Below are positions 44,183-53,132 of a stretch of DNA of 64,000 nt, piece by piece. Source of the DNA: Cytophagales bacterium (GTDB lineage Bacteria; Bacteroidota; Bacteroidia; Cytophagales; Spirosomataceae); contig JAAFJL010000002.1 of NCBI GenBank assembly GCA_013298865.1, positions 27,978 to 91,977 on the forward strand, written 5' to 3'. The notes beneath the pieces are model-generated. The model had not been told where the DNA came from, searched no databases, and worked only from the letters and a program-made list of their open reading frames with translations. The first letter of the stretch is position 1. The number at the start of each line of letters is the position of its first letter. The translations under genes and the position numbers were made by a program.

Positions 44183-45349
44183 ATGAAAAAATTACTCTTT
44201 AATCTCCTCTTAATCAGCTCTATTATCAGTTGCAAAAAAGAAGATACTCCCATAACTCCTCCTGTTGAAATACAAGTTGATATTCCTTCGGTTGATGCAA
44301 AAATTGAGGCTTTTTTGACGAAATATAATATCCCAGGAGCATCCTTTGCAGTTTCAAAAAATGGTAAAATGGTCTATGCCAAAGGTTATGGTTTTGCAGA
44401 TAAAGAAAGAAATGAGAAAGTTACTCCAGCACATACTTTTAGGTTAGCAAGTATCTCTAAAACCTATACGGGAGTTGCTATTATGAATCTGATACAAGAA
44501 GGTAAAATTGGTCTGGAAGACAAGGTTTTTGGTGATGGGGGCATCTTGGGCAATGATTACGGTACGCTTCCACTCAAAGCCGATTTATCAAAAATCACGG
44601 TCAATCATCTTTTGCACCATACTTCGGGAGCTTGGGGTGCTGGTACAGGTGGTGATGTGATTGACCAAAATCCTACGTTTGAAACCAAACAATTTTATGA
44701 TTGGGTTATCAATACCCGCCCACTCGCCAAAGCTCCTAATACGGTCTATGATTATACTAATATTGGTTTCAATCTTTTGGGTAGAATCATCGAAAAAGTT
44801 TCTAAAAAAAGCTATATCAACTATCTAAAAGAAAATATATTGACTAATGCGGGTGGAAACGTTGAGTTGGCAAAGAAAACCTTAGAAGAAAGAATGCCCA
44901 AAGAGGTAAAATATTACGGACAAGGAATAGATGCAACATATACTTATACCATCGCTTTTCCGAGAAGAGACGCTGACGGAGGGTTGGTAACGTCTGCCCC
45001 AGATTTATTACGTTTTTGCAATGGAATTGATGGTTTTAGTACCCGTCCTGATATTTTGGATAGTAAAACGTTTGCCCTCTTCAAAACCCCGAGTTCACTT
45101 TATACCGACTATGGTTGTGGGGTAGGTATTTGGGATGCACAAAAAGTAATGTTTGCTTACGGAAGCCTACCAGGTACTCGGACGGGAGCAATGTGGGGGC
45201 AAAATGGCATGGCGGTAGTGCTAATCTTGAATTCGAGAGTCGATTTTAATGCCTCAAACTACAATGCTTTTGTCTATGAAAAACAAGATATTTTGTTGGA
45301 TATGATAAAAAATAGTAGCTACCAATGGCAAAATATTGATCAGTTTTAA
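44183..45349 (+). CDS. Serine hydrolase, class C beta-lactamase-like lipoprotein
   Basis: A 388-residue lipoprotein (signal LLFNLLLISSIISCKKED; Cys 17) with the penicillin-binding/beta-lactamase class C fold. The nucleophile motif SxxK is in FRLASISKTYTGVAIM (about residues 91-106). The YxN motif is YDYTNIGFNLLGRIIEK (about 190-206). HHTSGAWGAGT is the conserved stretch between them. The third motif (KTG/HxG-like) is less clear, perhaps YGSLPGTRTGAMWG near residue 333. Such proteins are esterases, D-aminopeptidases or carboxypeptidases rather than true resistance enzymes in most cases. It lies 11 bp before the ELWxxDGT gene, so the two are probably co-transcribed. Confidence 0.92.
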   Translation: MKKLLFNLLLISSIISCKKEDTPITPPVEIQVDIPSVDAKIEAFLTKYNIPGASFAVSKNGKMVYAKGYGFADKERNEKVTPAHTFRLASISKTYTGVAIMNLIQEGKIGLEDKVFGDGGILGNDYGTLPLKADLSKITVNHLLHHTSGAWGAGTGGDVIDQNPTFETKQFYDWVINTRPLAKAPNTVYDYTNIGFNLLGRIIEKVSKKSYINYLKENILTNAGGNVELAKKTLEERMPKEVKYYGQGIDATYTYTIAFPRRDADGGLVTSAPDLLRFCNGIDGFSTRPDILDSKTFALFKTPSSLYTDYGCGVGIWDAQKVMFAYGSLPGTRTGAMWGQNGMAVVLILNSRVDFNASNYNAFVYEKQDILLDMIKNSSYQWQNIDQF

Positions 45350-45360
45350 AATCAAAACCC

Positions 45361-48099
45361 ATGAAAAAGATACTATCCGTATTAATTTTTTGCTCACAAT
45401 TGACTTTTGCCCAAGTGCCTGATTTGGTAAAAGAAATCAGGACTTTGCCTCCTACAAAACCAACCAATAGCACAACTTACGGTGGTGGACAATACCCTAC
45501 TGGGCAAGCGACTATGGGTGGTAATGTATATTTTTGGGGGAAATCTTGCCAAACTTGTGGGTACTCACTCTACAAAAGCAATGGTACTGCCGCAGGTACG
45601 CAAGAAATCAGGAGTTTTAATGCTGACGGTGATAGAACTTTTCAATTGATAGCCTCAAACAACAAGGTTTTTTTCAAAATTGATTGGCACCTTTATGCCA
45701 CTGATGGCACTACGGCAGGTACAGTAGAGCTTTCGACAGATGCAACCCGATTTTCTGTTGACTGGACAATAAGCAATAATTTTCTTTACTATTTTGAAAA
45801 TAAGAATGGGCAATTTCAATTAACAAAGTCAGACGGAACACTGGCAGGGACTACTACCGTTTATCAATTTGGCAACTCAATTCCTTTTGGACTATTTAAT
45901 TTTAATGGAACTTTACTTTTTAAAGTAGATAATATCAACCTTTGGAAAAGTGATGGCACAAATGCAGGAACGAGCAGTATTGCTGGCACAAACGGTTTTG
46001 ATAACCCCGTAAATGTAAATGGAACCGTATTTTTTAATGTAGGCACACAGCTTTGGAAAACCCAAGGCACGCTTGTTACAACGGGTACTGTTACAACGTT
46101 AAGCAATTTTCCAAGCAACTTGGTAAATCTAAGCGGTACGCTATATTTCATGAACGGAACAGCTCTTTGGAAAAGTGATGGTACAGCCGCTGGAACTGTG
46201 CTGGTAAGAAATTTTGGCACGGGGGCAGACAATTTCAAAATTATTACTAATCAGATGTTTTTCTTTGGTAATGATGGCACAACAGGATACGAACTATGGA
46301 GGAGTGATGGTACAAATGCAGGGACTTTTTTAGTAAAAGACATAAATATAGGCACTGGTACTGGATTAGTGAACCTATCTGATGTTGTCATTCCGCCAAG
46401 CAATAGTGTCTTTTATTTCATAGCCAATGACGGCACAATGGGTAATGAACTATGGCGGAGTGATGGCACCAATGCAGGGACATATTCAGTAAAGGATATA
46501 TATGCTGGGACAGCTTCTGGTACAAGTTTTTATTCAATTTTAGGTGTAGTCAATTCAACCTTATTATTTACAGCAGACGATGGTACCACTGGCAATCAAT
46601 TATTCAAAACCGATGGCACGGCTGCCAATACTTCTTTACTAAAAACAATCGCTCCAAGCATATCTTCTTCTTTTGATTTCCTCTACTATATTCCTAAAAT
46701 TGTTCAATTAGATGCTACAAATTTAATCGTGATTCCGAAAGATGATAGCGATACTACTGCACTTTGGAAAACCGACGGCACGAATGCGAATACCCTCAAA
46801 ATCAAAAAGATACAATTAGATAATTTCTATATAGGTGATTATGGAAGATTGAATAATAAATTATATTTCAGCGGAGGTAATTTTAGTTCAAGCTCTGGCA
46901 ATTACGACCTTTGGGTAACAGATGGCAGTACAAGCGGCACACAACTATTAACTAATCTTAGACCATCGGGTAGTTCATCGCCTTCACAATTTTACACATT
47001 CAATGGTTTGGTGTATATGGAGGCTTGGAATACCGCTACTCTAAGGTCTGTGTATCGTACGGATGGTACGGTGGCAGGCACAATCAAACTATTGGATAAT
47101 TACTCAATCGGTGACTATGTTGAGTACAACGGGAATTTATATTTTAAAAATACTGAAAAAAATTTGATGAGAACCGATGGTACTGTTGCAAATACCGTTG
47201 CCGTAACAAATCTTTCTATCAATACAAGCACACGAGGGAGTTCCGAATTAGCCGTGGCAAACAACCTAATTTTCTTTACTTCTTATGGAGGTAATGGTAT
47301 AGAACTCTACAAAAGTGATGGAACAATAGCAGGCACAGGTCTTGTAAAAGATATAAATGCAGGCGTTGCTCACGCCAGTCCCCAAGGCTTTGCGGTACTC
47401 AATAACAACCTATATTTTCTTGCTTTCGATGGTACAAATTACGGGCTTTGGAAGTCCGACGGCACAAATGCAGGTACTGTTTTGATAAAAACATTGGGTA
47501 ACAAAGTAAATGTTACCTATTATTTTCAATTAAAAAATGTCAATAACATCCTCTACTTCGATTATAATGACGGTACTAATGGTCATGAACTTTGGAAAAG
47601 TGATGGCACAAATTCAGGAACAGTTTTAGTAAAAGATATCAATCCCAATGGAAGTTCAGGATCAAGAAGTTTTACTGACTGTAATGGAAAGCTCTATTTC
47701 ACTGCCAATAATAATGCTAATGGTTTAGAACTTTGGACAAGTGATGGTACAGCCGCAGGTACCAATATGCTTTATGATGTAAACCCTGGTGTAGCGGGTT
47801 CTTTCCCACAATCCATAACCTATTTCAATAATTACATTTACTTTTTTGCTTTCTCTGCCACAAAAGGTTACGAGCTTTGGCGTATTGACCCCAATACCTT
47901 AGAAACCATTGCTACGAATAGTTGGTCGGCAAACCCCACTTGGAACACTAACACACCACCCACCGCCACCAAAACTGCCAAAATCAACGCATCCCATACA
48001 GTAAACATTCCCAATGCAGGCAATCAAGTGAAAACGATTCAAATGAATGGTGGAAATATCAATTTGACTGGTGGGACTTTGGAGATAAAGAATCAATAA
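45361..48099 (+). CDS. ELWxxDGT-repeat secreted protein
   Basis: A 912-residue secreted protein (signal MKKILSVLIFCSQLTFAQ). It consists mostly of about 17 copies of the ELWxxDGT/KSDGTxAGT repeat: ELWRSDGTNAGTFLVKDI, ELWKSDGTNSGTVLVKDI and so on, spaced about 45-50 residues. The pattern is known as a propeller-like surface repeat, often with repeated F-x-A-x-DG-x-G-x-ELW strands. No catalytic motif is seen. The last 65 residues switch to SWSANPTWNTNTPPTATKT and a short repeated-strand tail, the same module that ends the M36 protein. It lacks an obvious type A sorting domain. It was probably secreted with the neighbouring surface proteins, and an adhesion role is only inference. Confidence 0.93.
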   Translation: MKKILSVLIFCSQLTFAQVPDLVKEIRTLPPTKPTNSTTYGGGQYPTGQATMGGNVYFWGKSCQTCGYSLYKSNGTAAGTQEIRSFNADGDRTFQLIASNNKVFFKIDWHLYATDGTTAGTVELSTDATRFSVDWTISNNFLYYFENKNGQFQLTKSDGTLAGTTTVYQFGNSIPFGLFNFNGTLLFKVDNINLWKSDGTNAGTSSIAGTNGFDNPVNVNGTVFFNVGTQLWKTQGTLVTTGTVTTLSNFPSNLVNLSGTLYFMNGTALWKSDGTAAGTVLVRNFGTGADNFKIITNQMFFFGNDGTTGYELWRSDGTNAGTFLVKDINIGTGTGLVNLSDVVIPPSNSVFYFIANDGTMGNELWRSDGTNAGTYSVKDIYAGTASGTSFYSILGVVNSTLLFTADDGTTGNQLFKTDGTAANTSLLKTIAPSISSSFDFLYYIPKIVQLDATNLIVIPKDDSDTTALWKTDGTNANTLKIKKIQLDNFYIGDYGRLNNKLYFSGGNFSSSSGNYDLWVTDGSTSGTQLLTNLRPSGSSSPSQFYTFNGLVYMEAWNTATLRSVYRTDGTVAGTIKLLDNYSIGDYVEYNGNLYFKNTEKNLMRTDGTVANTVAVTNLSINTSTRGSSELAVANNLIFFTSYGGNGIELYKSDGTIAGTGLVKDINAGVAHASPQGFAVLNNNLYFLAFDGTNYGLWKSDGTNAGTVLIKTLGNKVNVTYYFQLKNVNNILYFDYNDGTNGHELWKSDGTNSGTVLVKDINPNGSSGSRSFTDCNGKLYFTANNNANGLELWTSDGTAAGTNMLYDVNPGVAGSFPQSITYFNNYIYFFAFSATKGYELWRIDPNTLETIATNSWSANPTWNTNTPPTATKTAKINASHTVNIPNAGNQVKTIQMNGGNINLTGGTLEIKNQ

Positions 48100-48149
48100 A
48101 AATCTTAACCGTGGCGGAATACCGCCCAGCGACAAACAGCACAAAACAG

Positions 48150-49502
48150 ATGAAGAATTCAATCAAAATATTAATTGTCAGTGTATTACTTAACACTATT
48201 CCCCAATTGGGGTTTAGGGGGCTATTTGCTCAAAACTCAATCACAACTCCATCAGGTGTGCCTTTAATTATTGGCAATAATGGTGTAAGAATGGCAAATT
48301 TTACGTCTGCCTCCTCTACTACAACTACCAACAATAAAGTCCTTAGCGTTAATGCCATAGGAGATATTATTTTAGTGCCAGACAATGTAGGTGGAGGTGA
48401 CCCCAATTTTAAGATTGTAAATTCGACCAATACACTTTCTGGTGTAGGTGCTGGGCAACTGATGCAAAATGCAGGTGCAGGTGCTTTGGGTACTTCCAAT
48501 TTATATTTGGGAAATAATGCTGGCTACAATTCAGGACTAACAGCACTTTCAAAAGAAAATACTTTTATTGGTACAAATGCAGGTTTTAATACAACCGATG
48601 GTAACAACAACGCTTTTTTGGGTATTGGGGCAGGCGTTTTTAATACCTTGGGAAGTTTTAATACTTTCTTAGGCGTAAACGCTGGTGCAAATAACCGTAC
48701 AGGAAATAACAACATGATGTTAGGCACTAATGCAGGATATGATGGTATAGGAACAGTTGCAAAAAATTCAAGTTACAGCGTATTTATCGGAAATAATTCG
48801 GGGGCTCAAACAACGGGGGCATTCAATATTTTTTTAGGTTATTCATCAGGTGCTCATAATGGCTCTGGGCAATCGAATGTCTTTATTGGAGGCTATGCAG
48901 GGGGACATCCTGGTGTTACCAATAACAGTAGCTGTACTTTTATTGGTACTCAATCTGGACCATGGACAGGCACAGACCATGCCAATCCGACAGCTACTTT
49001 TAATAACCTAACCAACGCAACCGCTATCGGAAACCGAGCCAAATGTACCATAAGCAACGCTCTGGTTTTAGGTGGTGTAGATGCCGATGCCGTGAAGGTG
49101 GGAATCGGTTTAACAAACCCCTCCTATCCACTTGACTTGAAAGGCACTTTCAACCTAAGAGTTGCCTATAATTCTCCTACAATCAAGATAAATGAACATA
49201 ACTTTTTGGAATTAGATGAGCAGGGAGATTATATATTGAATTCTTTTAAAATGAAATATTCAGACGTAAAACAATGGTCGGACAAAGTTTTTGAGAAAAA
49301 ATATAAACTACTAACAATCAAACAGTTAGAAAAATACATTCAACAAAATAAGCATTTACCGAATATTCCTTCGGCAACTGATGTTGTAACTAATGGCGTA
49401 AAACAAGACGAATTGAATGCCAAGTTATTAGAGAAAATTGAAGAGTTGAGTTTGTATATTATTCAGTTAGAAAAAAGAATTTCGCAAATCGAGAAAAAGT
49501 AA
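48150..49502 (+). CDS. Secreted NAG-repeat protein with tail-fibre-like C-terminus
   Basis: A 450-residue protein. I chose the ATG at 48150, which starts a signal peptide ending in FRGLFAQ, instead of the GTG 13 codons earlier. The middle (about residues 110-290) consists of short repeats such as NTFIGTNAGFNTTDGNNNAF and NTFLGVNAGANNRTGNNN. These resemble the trimeric beta-roll heads of YadA-type adhesins. The C-terminal 90 residues (QLEKYIQQNKHLPNIPSATDV, ELNAKLLEKIEELSLYIIQLEKR) are the coiled-coil ending common in Bacteroidota 'tail fibre domain' proteins. It is probably a trimeric surface fibre. It follows the ELWxxDGT gene closely and precedes the broken LytTR gene by 15 bp. Confidence 0.88.
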   Translation: MKNSIKILIVSVLLNTIPQLGFRGLFAQNSITTPSGVPLIIGNNGVRMANFTSASSTTTTNNKVLSVNAIGDIILVPDNVGGGDPNFKIVNSTNTLSGVGAGQLMQNAGAGALGTSNLYLGNNAGYNSGLTALSKENTFIGTNAGFNTTDGNNNAFLGIGAGVFNTLGSFNTFLGVNAGANNRTGNNNMMLGTNAGYDGIGTVAKNSSYSVFIGNNSGAQTTGAFNIFLGYSSGAHNGSGQSNVFIGGYAGGHPGVTNNSSCTFIGTQSGPWTGTDHANPTATFNNLTNATAIGNRAKCTISNALVLGGVDADAVKVGIGLTNPSYPLDLKGTFNLRVAYNSPTIKINEHNFLELDEQGDYILNSFKMKYSDVKQWSDKVFEKKYKLLTIKQLEKYIQQNKHLPNIPSATDVVTNGVKQDELNAKLLEKIEELSLYIIQLEKRISQIEKK

Positions 49503-49517
49503 TTTCACTCAATAAAA

Positions 49518-49858
49518 ATGAAAATATATCCACAAAAAGATGACAATAAATTACTGACAATTAATCAAAAAACATCGAAGAAAATCTTGATTAATAATGT
49601 GATTTTATTGAAAAGTGATACGAATTATACAACCTTTTATCTTTCGCAAGGTAAAGCAAAAGTTGTTGCCCATACCATGAAATATTTTGAAGAAATTCTT
49701 CAATCTAATGGTTTTTAAGAGTGCATCGTTCTTTCATGATCAATCCAATTTATGTAAAAGAATACAACAGCGTTGACGAAGTTTTAATGATGACCAACGG
49801 GCATATTGCCAATATTTCCAGAAGAAGAAAACGAAATTTAAAAGAGTTTATGGGGTAG
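49518..49858 (+). pseudogene. LytTR DNA-binding protein broken by a 1-base frameshift
   Basis: The frame from 49518 encodes 66 residues (LINNVILLKSDTNYTTFYL, HTMKYFEEILQSNGF) and stops at TAA 49716-49718. The rest of a LytTR domain continues in another frame: RVHRSFMINPIYVKEYN, then ANISRRRKRNLKEFMG, ending at TAG 49856-49858. Adding one T to the TTTTT run at 49712-49716 restores an uninterrupted protein (GF-L-RVHRS) of exactly 113 residues. That is the length of the intact paralogue at 52682. It is a stand-alone LytTR transcription factor without receiver domain. The lesion may be real decay, a phase-variable tract or a sequencing error in a homopolymer. Confidence 0.85.
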
Positions 49859-49983
49859 AATTTAGGGTAAAATAGATTTTTTGACATTCACAAAATTTAA
49901 TGTGCAAAACATTATTATGTTTGAAACGTTATTGCAATTAAATTGTCAAAATAAATCTACCTTCAATATTCTATTCGTTTAAC

Positions 49984-52452
49984 ATGAAAAAAGTTCTGTA
50001 TTCTCTAATACCCCCTTTGGTTCTTATTTTATCTGCTTTTAGCTTCGTCAAAACAGATTTATCTCAAATCATTCTTTCAAAACTTGAGAATTTCCGACAG
50101 ACAACTCCCCAAGAAAAAGTCTTTTTACATTTAGACAAGCCGTACTACATGGCTGGTGATACTCTTTGGGTGAAAGGATATTTATTTGACGGTATTACTC
50201 ATGACATTGATTCCGCAAGTAGGATACTATATGTAGATTTATCAGACCCTCTGACTGGAAAAGTTATCTCCAGTCGTATGCTGAGATGTAATGGAAATAC
50301 ATACGGAGATATTGCACTATCAGATACTTTGAGCGAAGGAATTTATCAAATCAGAGCCTACACCAATTACATGAGGAATTTCTCGGAGGAATTTTTCTTT
50401 ACCCAAAATATCAAGGTATGGCAAGGTAAAGTGAAAAATCGTGCAATAGACGAAAATGTCTCTCAACTAAGCGAGGTTGCCGATTTACAATTCTTTCCAG
50501 AAGGAGGCAATTCGGTCGTAGGACTTACTTCGAGAGTAGGATTCAAAGGAGTTAATGTTGCTGGAAAAGGAATTGATTTCCAAGGATTTATTTTGAATAA
50601 TACAAATGATACTGTTAGTAGTTTTCAATCTGAACATTTAGGTTTGGGGTATTTTAGTTATGCACCCGAACCAGAGAAAACTTATACTGCCTTTGTCAAA
50701 CAGAAAAATGGTGAGTTCCGTAAATTTCCCCTACCAAACGCCTGTAAACAAGGTTTTGCAATGGCAGTAGATAATGTGCGAGACAAAGAGAATATAAGAA
50801 TTTTAATCTCTAATAGTAATCCAAAAAAAATAGAAAATTCTTCAGAATTAATTGTTACTGTACACCTAAGAGGGCAATTATGTTTTATGGGAAAAGGAAG
50901 CAATTCTAAAAGTTCATTCAATTTGGTCATTCCTAAAAATAAAATCGTTGATGAAGGAATTGTACAAATCACTTTATTCGATGATAAAGGTGAACCACTT
51001 TGTGAACGTTTAGTCTTCAATAGTCTCAATAGAAATCTTGATTTAAAAATTACTCCTGACAAGAATATTTATAAAATGAGAGAAAAAGTAACGCTTAGTT
51101 TAGAAGCAAAAGATTCAAACGGTAAACCTGTGAAAGGCAATTTTTCAGTGGCGGTCACAGATGGAAGTCAGGTGATTACAGAACTAAATCAGGAAAATTT
51201 ATTGACCTATTTATTATTGAGTTCAGATGTGAGTAATCTTCAAAATAACGATAACCAATTAAGGGGAAAAGTCGAAGACCCTGCCTACTATTTCAAAAAG
51301 GAAAATAATAATGCCAAGCGACACTTAGACCTTTTGATGATGACTCAGGGTTGGCGTCGATTTGTTTGGAAAGACTTATTGAATAACGAACCTATCAAAC
51401 AAAAATATTTTGTCGAATCAGGCTTAGAAATCACGGGAAATGTTTTACAGATTAATGGAAGAGTTCCGAAGAAATTATCATTGACAATGATGCTGAGGGA
51501 TAATAATAATCAACCATTAGAAATTCAAACTGGTACAATTGACTCCGTGGGACGATACGGATTTTATGGATTGGATTTTTCTGATACTGCAAAAGTGTTT
51601 ATTCAAGCAACAAAAAAAGGTTTTGGTAAATTAGACTTAACTATTGATAAACCTAAAAATTCACCAAAAGTCCAAATTATCAAAATTCCATTCAAACCGA
51701 TAGAATATAGTGCGGAAGATTTAGCTGATTATCTGAAAAAAGCACAAGAAGCCCTTGAACTCGAAAGAAAATTGACCCTAAATAAAGTACAGATGTTAGA
51801 AGAAGTGGTTGTGAGAGCAAAAAAGTCAGATAACGAAATAAGAGTATTATACCAAAAACCAACATATTCAGTTAAAGTGACCGAGAATTTGTGTAATTCG
51901 ATTCAAAATATACTTTCAATGATGTATAGCATTCCAGGTGCTTCAGTAACCACTGTTGAAGGAGATTCTCATGTTTTTTTTAGACGTGGTATTGTTGTGA
52001 TTGAGGCAGTTTACTACTTTGATGGTGTAAAAGTGGATGCAAATTATATGTCATTTATAAATCCTTGTGAGATTGAAAAAGTTGATATTTTGAGAGATGC
52101 GGATGCTGATGTTTATAGAGCTTTTGCAGTTATTTCTGTTCTGACGAAAAGAAGAAGTCCAACTTACGACTATTCAAAAGAAAAAATTGATGGTATCGGA
52201 ATTGCAAAACGAGCGGGCTATCATGTTCCAAAAGAGTTTTATGCCCCAAAATATGATGCAGATTCCCCAAACTTCCGTCCTGATTATCGTTCAACTCTAC
52301 ATTGGCAACCAAATGTAAGAACTGATGCTAATGGAAAAGCTACCATAACTTATTGGAATACAGATGCTCAAGCAAAAATCAACGTGTATGCCCAAGGTGT
52401 TTCTTCGCAAGGGCAAGTTGGGGTTGGAGAAGTTAGTTATCAAGTGAAATAA
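49984..52452 (+). CDS. MG2-like/TonB-plug-like secreted protein
   Basis: An 822-residue exported protein with a signal peptide (MKKVLYSLIPPLVLILSAFSF). The N-terminal part (residues 45-150) has an alpha-2-macroglobulin MG2-like pattern, EKVFLHLDKPYYMAGDTLWVKGYLF then LSEGIYQIRAYTNYMRN. Middle beta-sandwich repeats include FFPEGGNSVVGLTSRVGFKGV. About residues 620-720 carry a TonB-plug-like segment (KVQMLEEVVVRAKK, VFFRRGIVVIEAVYYFDGV, INPCEIEKVDILRDADADVY). It ends with WQPNVRTDANGKATITYWNTDAQAKINVYAQGVS, typical of Bacteroidota proteins of this plan. There is no barrel domain, so it is not a transporter. Function is unknown, probably envelope protein binding. Confidence 0.88.
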   Translation: MKKVLYSLIPPLVLILSAFSFVKTDLSQIILSKLENFRQTTPQEKVFLHLDKPYYMAGDTLWVKGYLFDGITHDIDSASRILYVDLSDPLTGKVISSRMLRCNGNTYGDIALSDTLSEGIYQIRAYTNYMRNFSEEFFFTQNIKVWQGKVKNRAIDENVSQLSEVADLQFFPEGGNSVVGLTSRVGFKGVNVAGKGIDFQGFILNNTNDTVSSFQSEHLGLGYFSYAPEPEKTYTAFVKQKNGEFRKFPLPNACKQGFAMAVDNVRDKENIRILISNSNPKKIENSSELIVTVHLRGQLCFMGKGSNSKSSFNLVIPKNKIVDEGIVQITLFDDKGEPLCERLVFNSLNRNLDLKITPDKNIYKMREKVTLSLEAKDSNGKPVKGNFSVAVTDGSQVITELNQENLLTYLLLSSDVSNLQNNDNQLRGKVEDPAYYFKKENNNAKRHLDLLMMTQGWRRFVWKDLLNNEPIKQKYFVESGLEITGNVLQINGRVPKKLSLTMMLRDNNNQPLEIQTGTIDSVGRYGFYGLDFSDTAKVFIQATKKGFGKLDLTIDKPKNSPKVQIIKIPFKPIEYSAEDLADYLKKAQEALELERKLTLNKVQMLEEVVVRAKKSDNEIRVLYQKPTYSVKVTENLCNSIQNILSMMYSIPGASVTTVEGDSHVFFRRGIVVIEAVYYFDGVKVDANYMSFINPCEIEKVDILRDADADVYRAFAVISVLTKRRSPTYDYSKEKIDGIGIAKRAGYHVPKEFYAPKYDADSPNFRPDYRSTLHWQPNVRTDANGKATITYWNTDAQAKINVYAQGVSSQGQVGVGEVSYQVK

Positions 52453-52681
52453 AAACGAAATTTGTAGGAATTCATAAACATGAAAAAATAAAGTATAGTG
52501 CAATTTAACATTTGTTTGAAAAGGTCGTTGCTAATATGATCAATGACCTTTCTATTTGTCAGAATTCTCGAAAAACAGTTTCAAAACTCATTTAATCAAT
52601 AATAATAAATTAAACATTTGTTAAATTTTAAATGTTGATAAAAAATCGTATATTGGTACTCATTATCTCTATTTTACTTCA

Positions 52682-53023
52682 ATGAACAGTACAATTACAC
52701 ACCCTCAACATACACATTTTCTGACAGTTAACTACAAACTGAAGACCAGAATTCCTATACATAACATTATTATGTTGGAAGGCTACGCCAATTATACATT
52801 AATACATCTTCAGGATGGCAGAAAAAAACTTTATGCCCGTACACTCTCTTATTTCCAAAAACTTTTAATAAATGAAGCATTTATCCGTGTACACCGAGGG
52901 TATTTGGTCAATTCAATCTTTATTCTCAAATACGATGAAGTAGGCAATAAGATTTTCTTAGAAAACGACATCGAAGTAAGCATTTCGAGACGTAAAAAAA
53001 AGAATCTCTTTCCAACAAATTAG
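52682..53023 (+). CDS. Stand-alone LytTR-domain transcription factor
   Basis: A 113-residue cytosolic protein made only of a LytTR DNA-binding domain: KTRIPIHNIIMLEGYANYTLIHLQDG, then TLSYFQKLL, the hallmark FIRVHRGYLVNSIFI (about residues 71-85) and EVSISRRKKKNLFP at the end. There is no receiver domain, so it may be controlled by ligand, abundance or partner proteins. It is closely similar along its length to the broken gene at 49518, with the same 113-residue length. It lies 110 bp upstream of the giant M36 protease gene and downstream of the MG2-like gene, which makes surface-protein genes its likely targets (inference). Confidence 0.93.
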   Translation: MNSTITHPQHTHFLTVNYKLKTRIPIHNIIMLEGYANYTLIHLQDGRKKLYARTLSYFQKLLINEAFIRVHRGYLVNSIFILKYDEVGNKIFLENDIEVSISRRKKKNLFPTN

Positions 53024-53132
53024 CCTCAATATTTTGAGGTAAATCCTAATTTTCAGGACATCTCAAAATATATTTCTATTTCTTGAAAACCATTAATTAC
53101 ACATTAATTTCATCAATAACCCTGCAATTTTT

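Noticed and set aside
45361..48099. Repetitive DNA in the ELWxxDGT gene as a mobile element
   Set aside because: Repeats are protein-level motifs of variable DNA sequence within one intact reading frame.
48111..48149. GTG start 13 codons before the NAG-repeat protein ATG
   Set aside because: The ATG at 48150 directly begins the signal peptide; the extra residues are polar.
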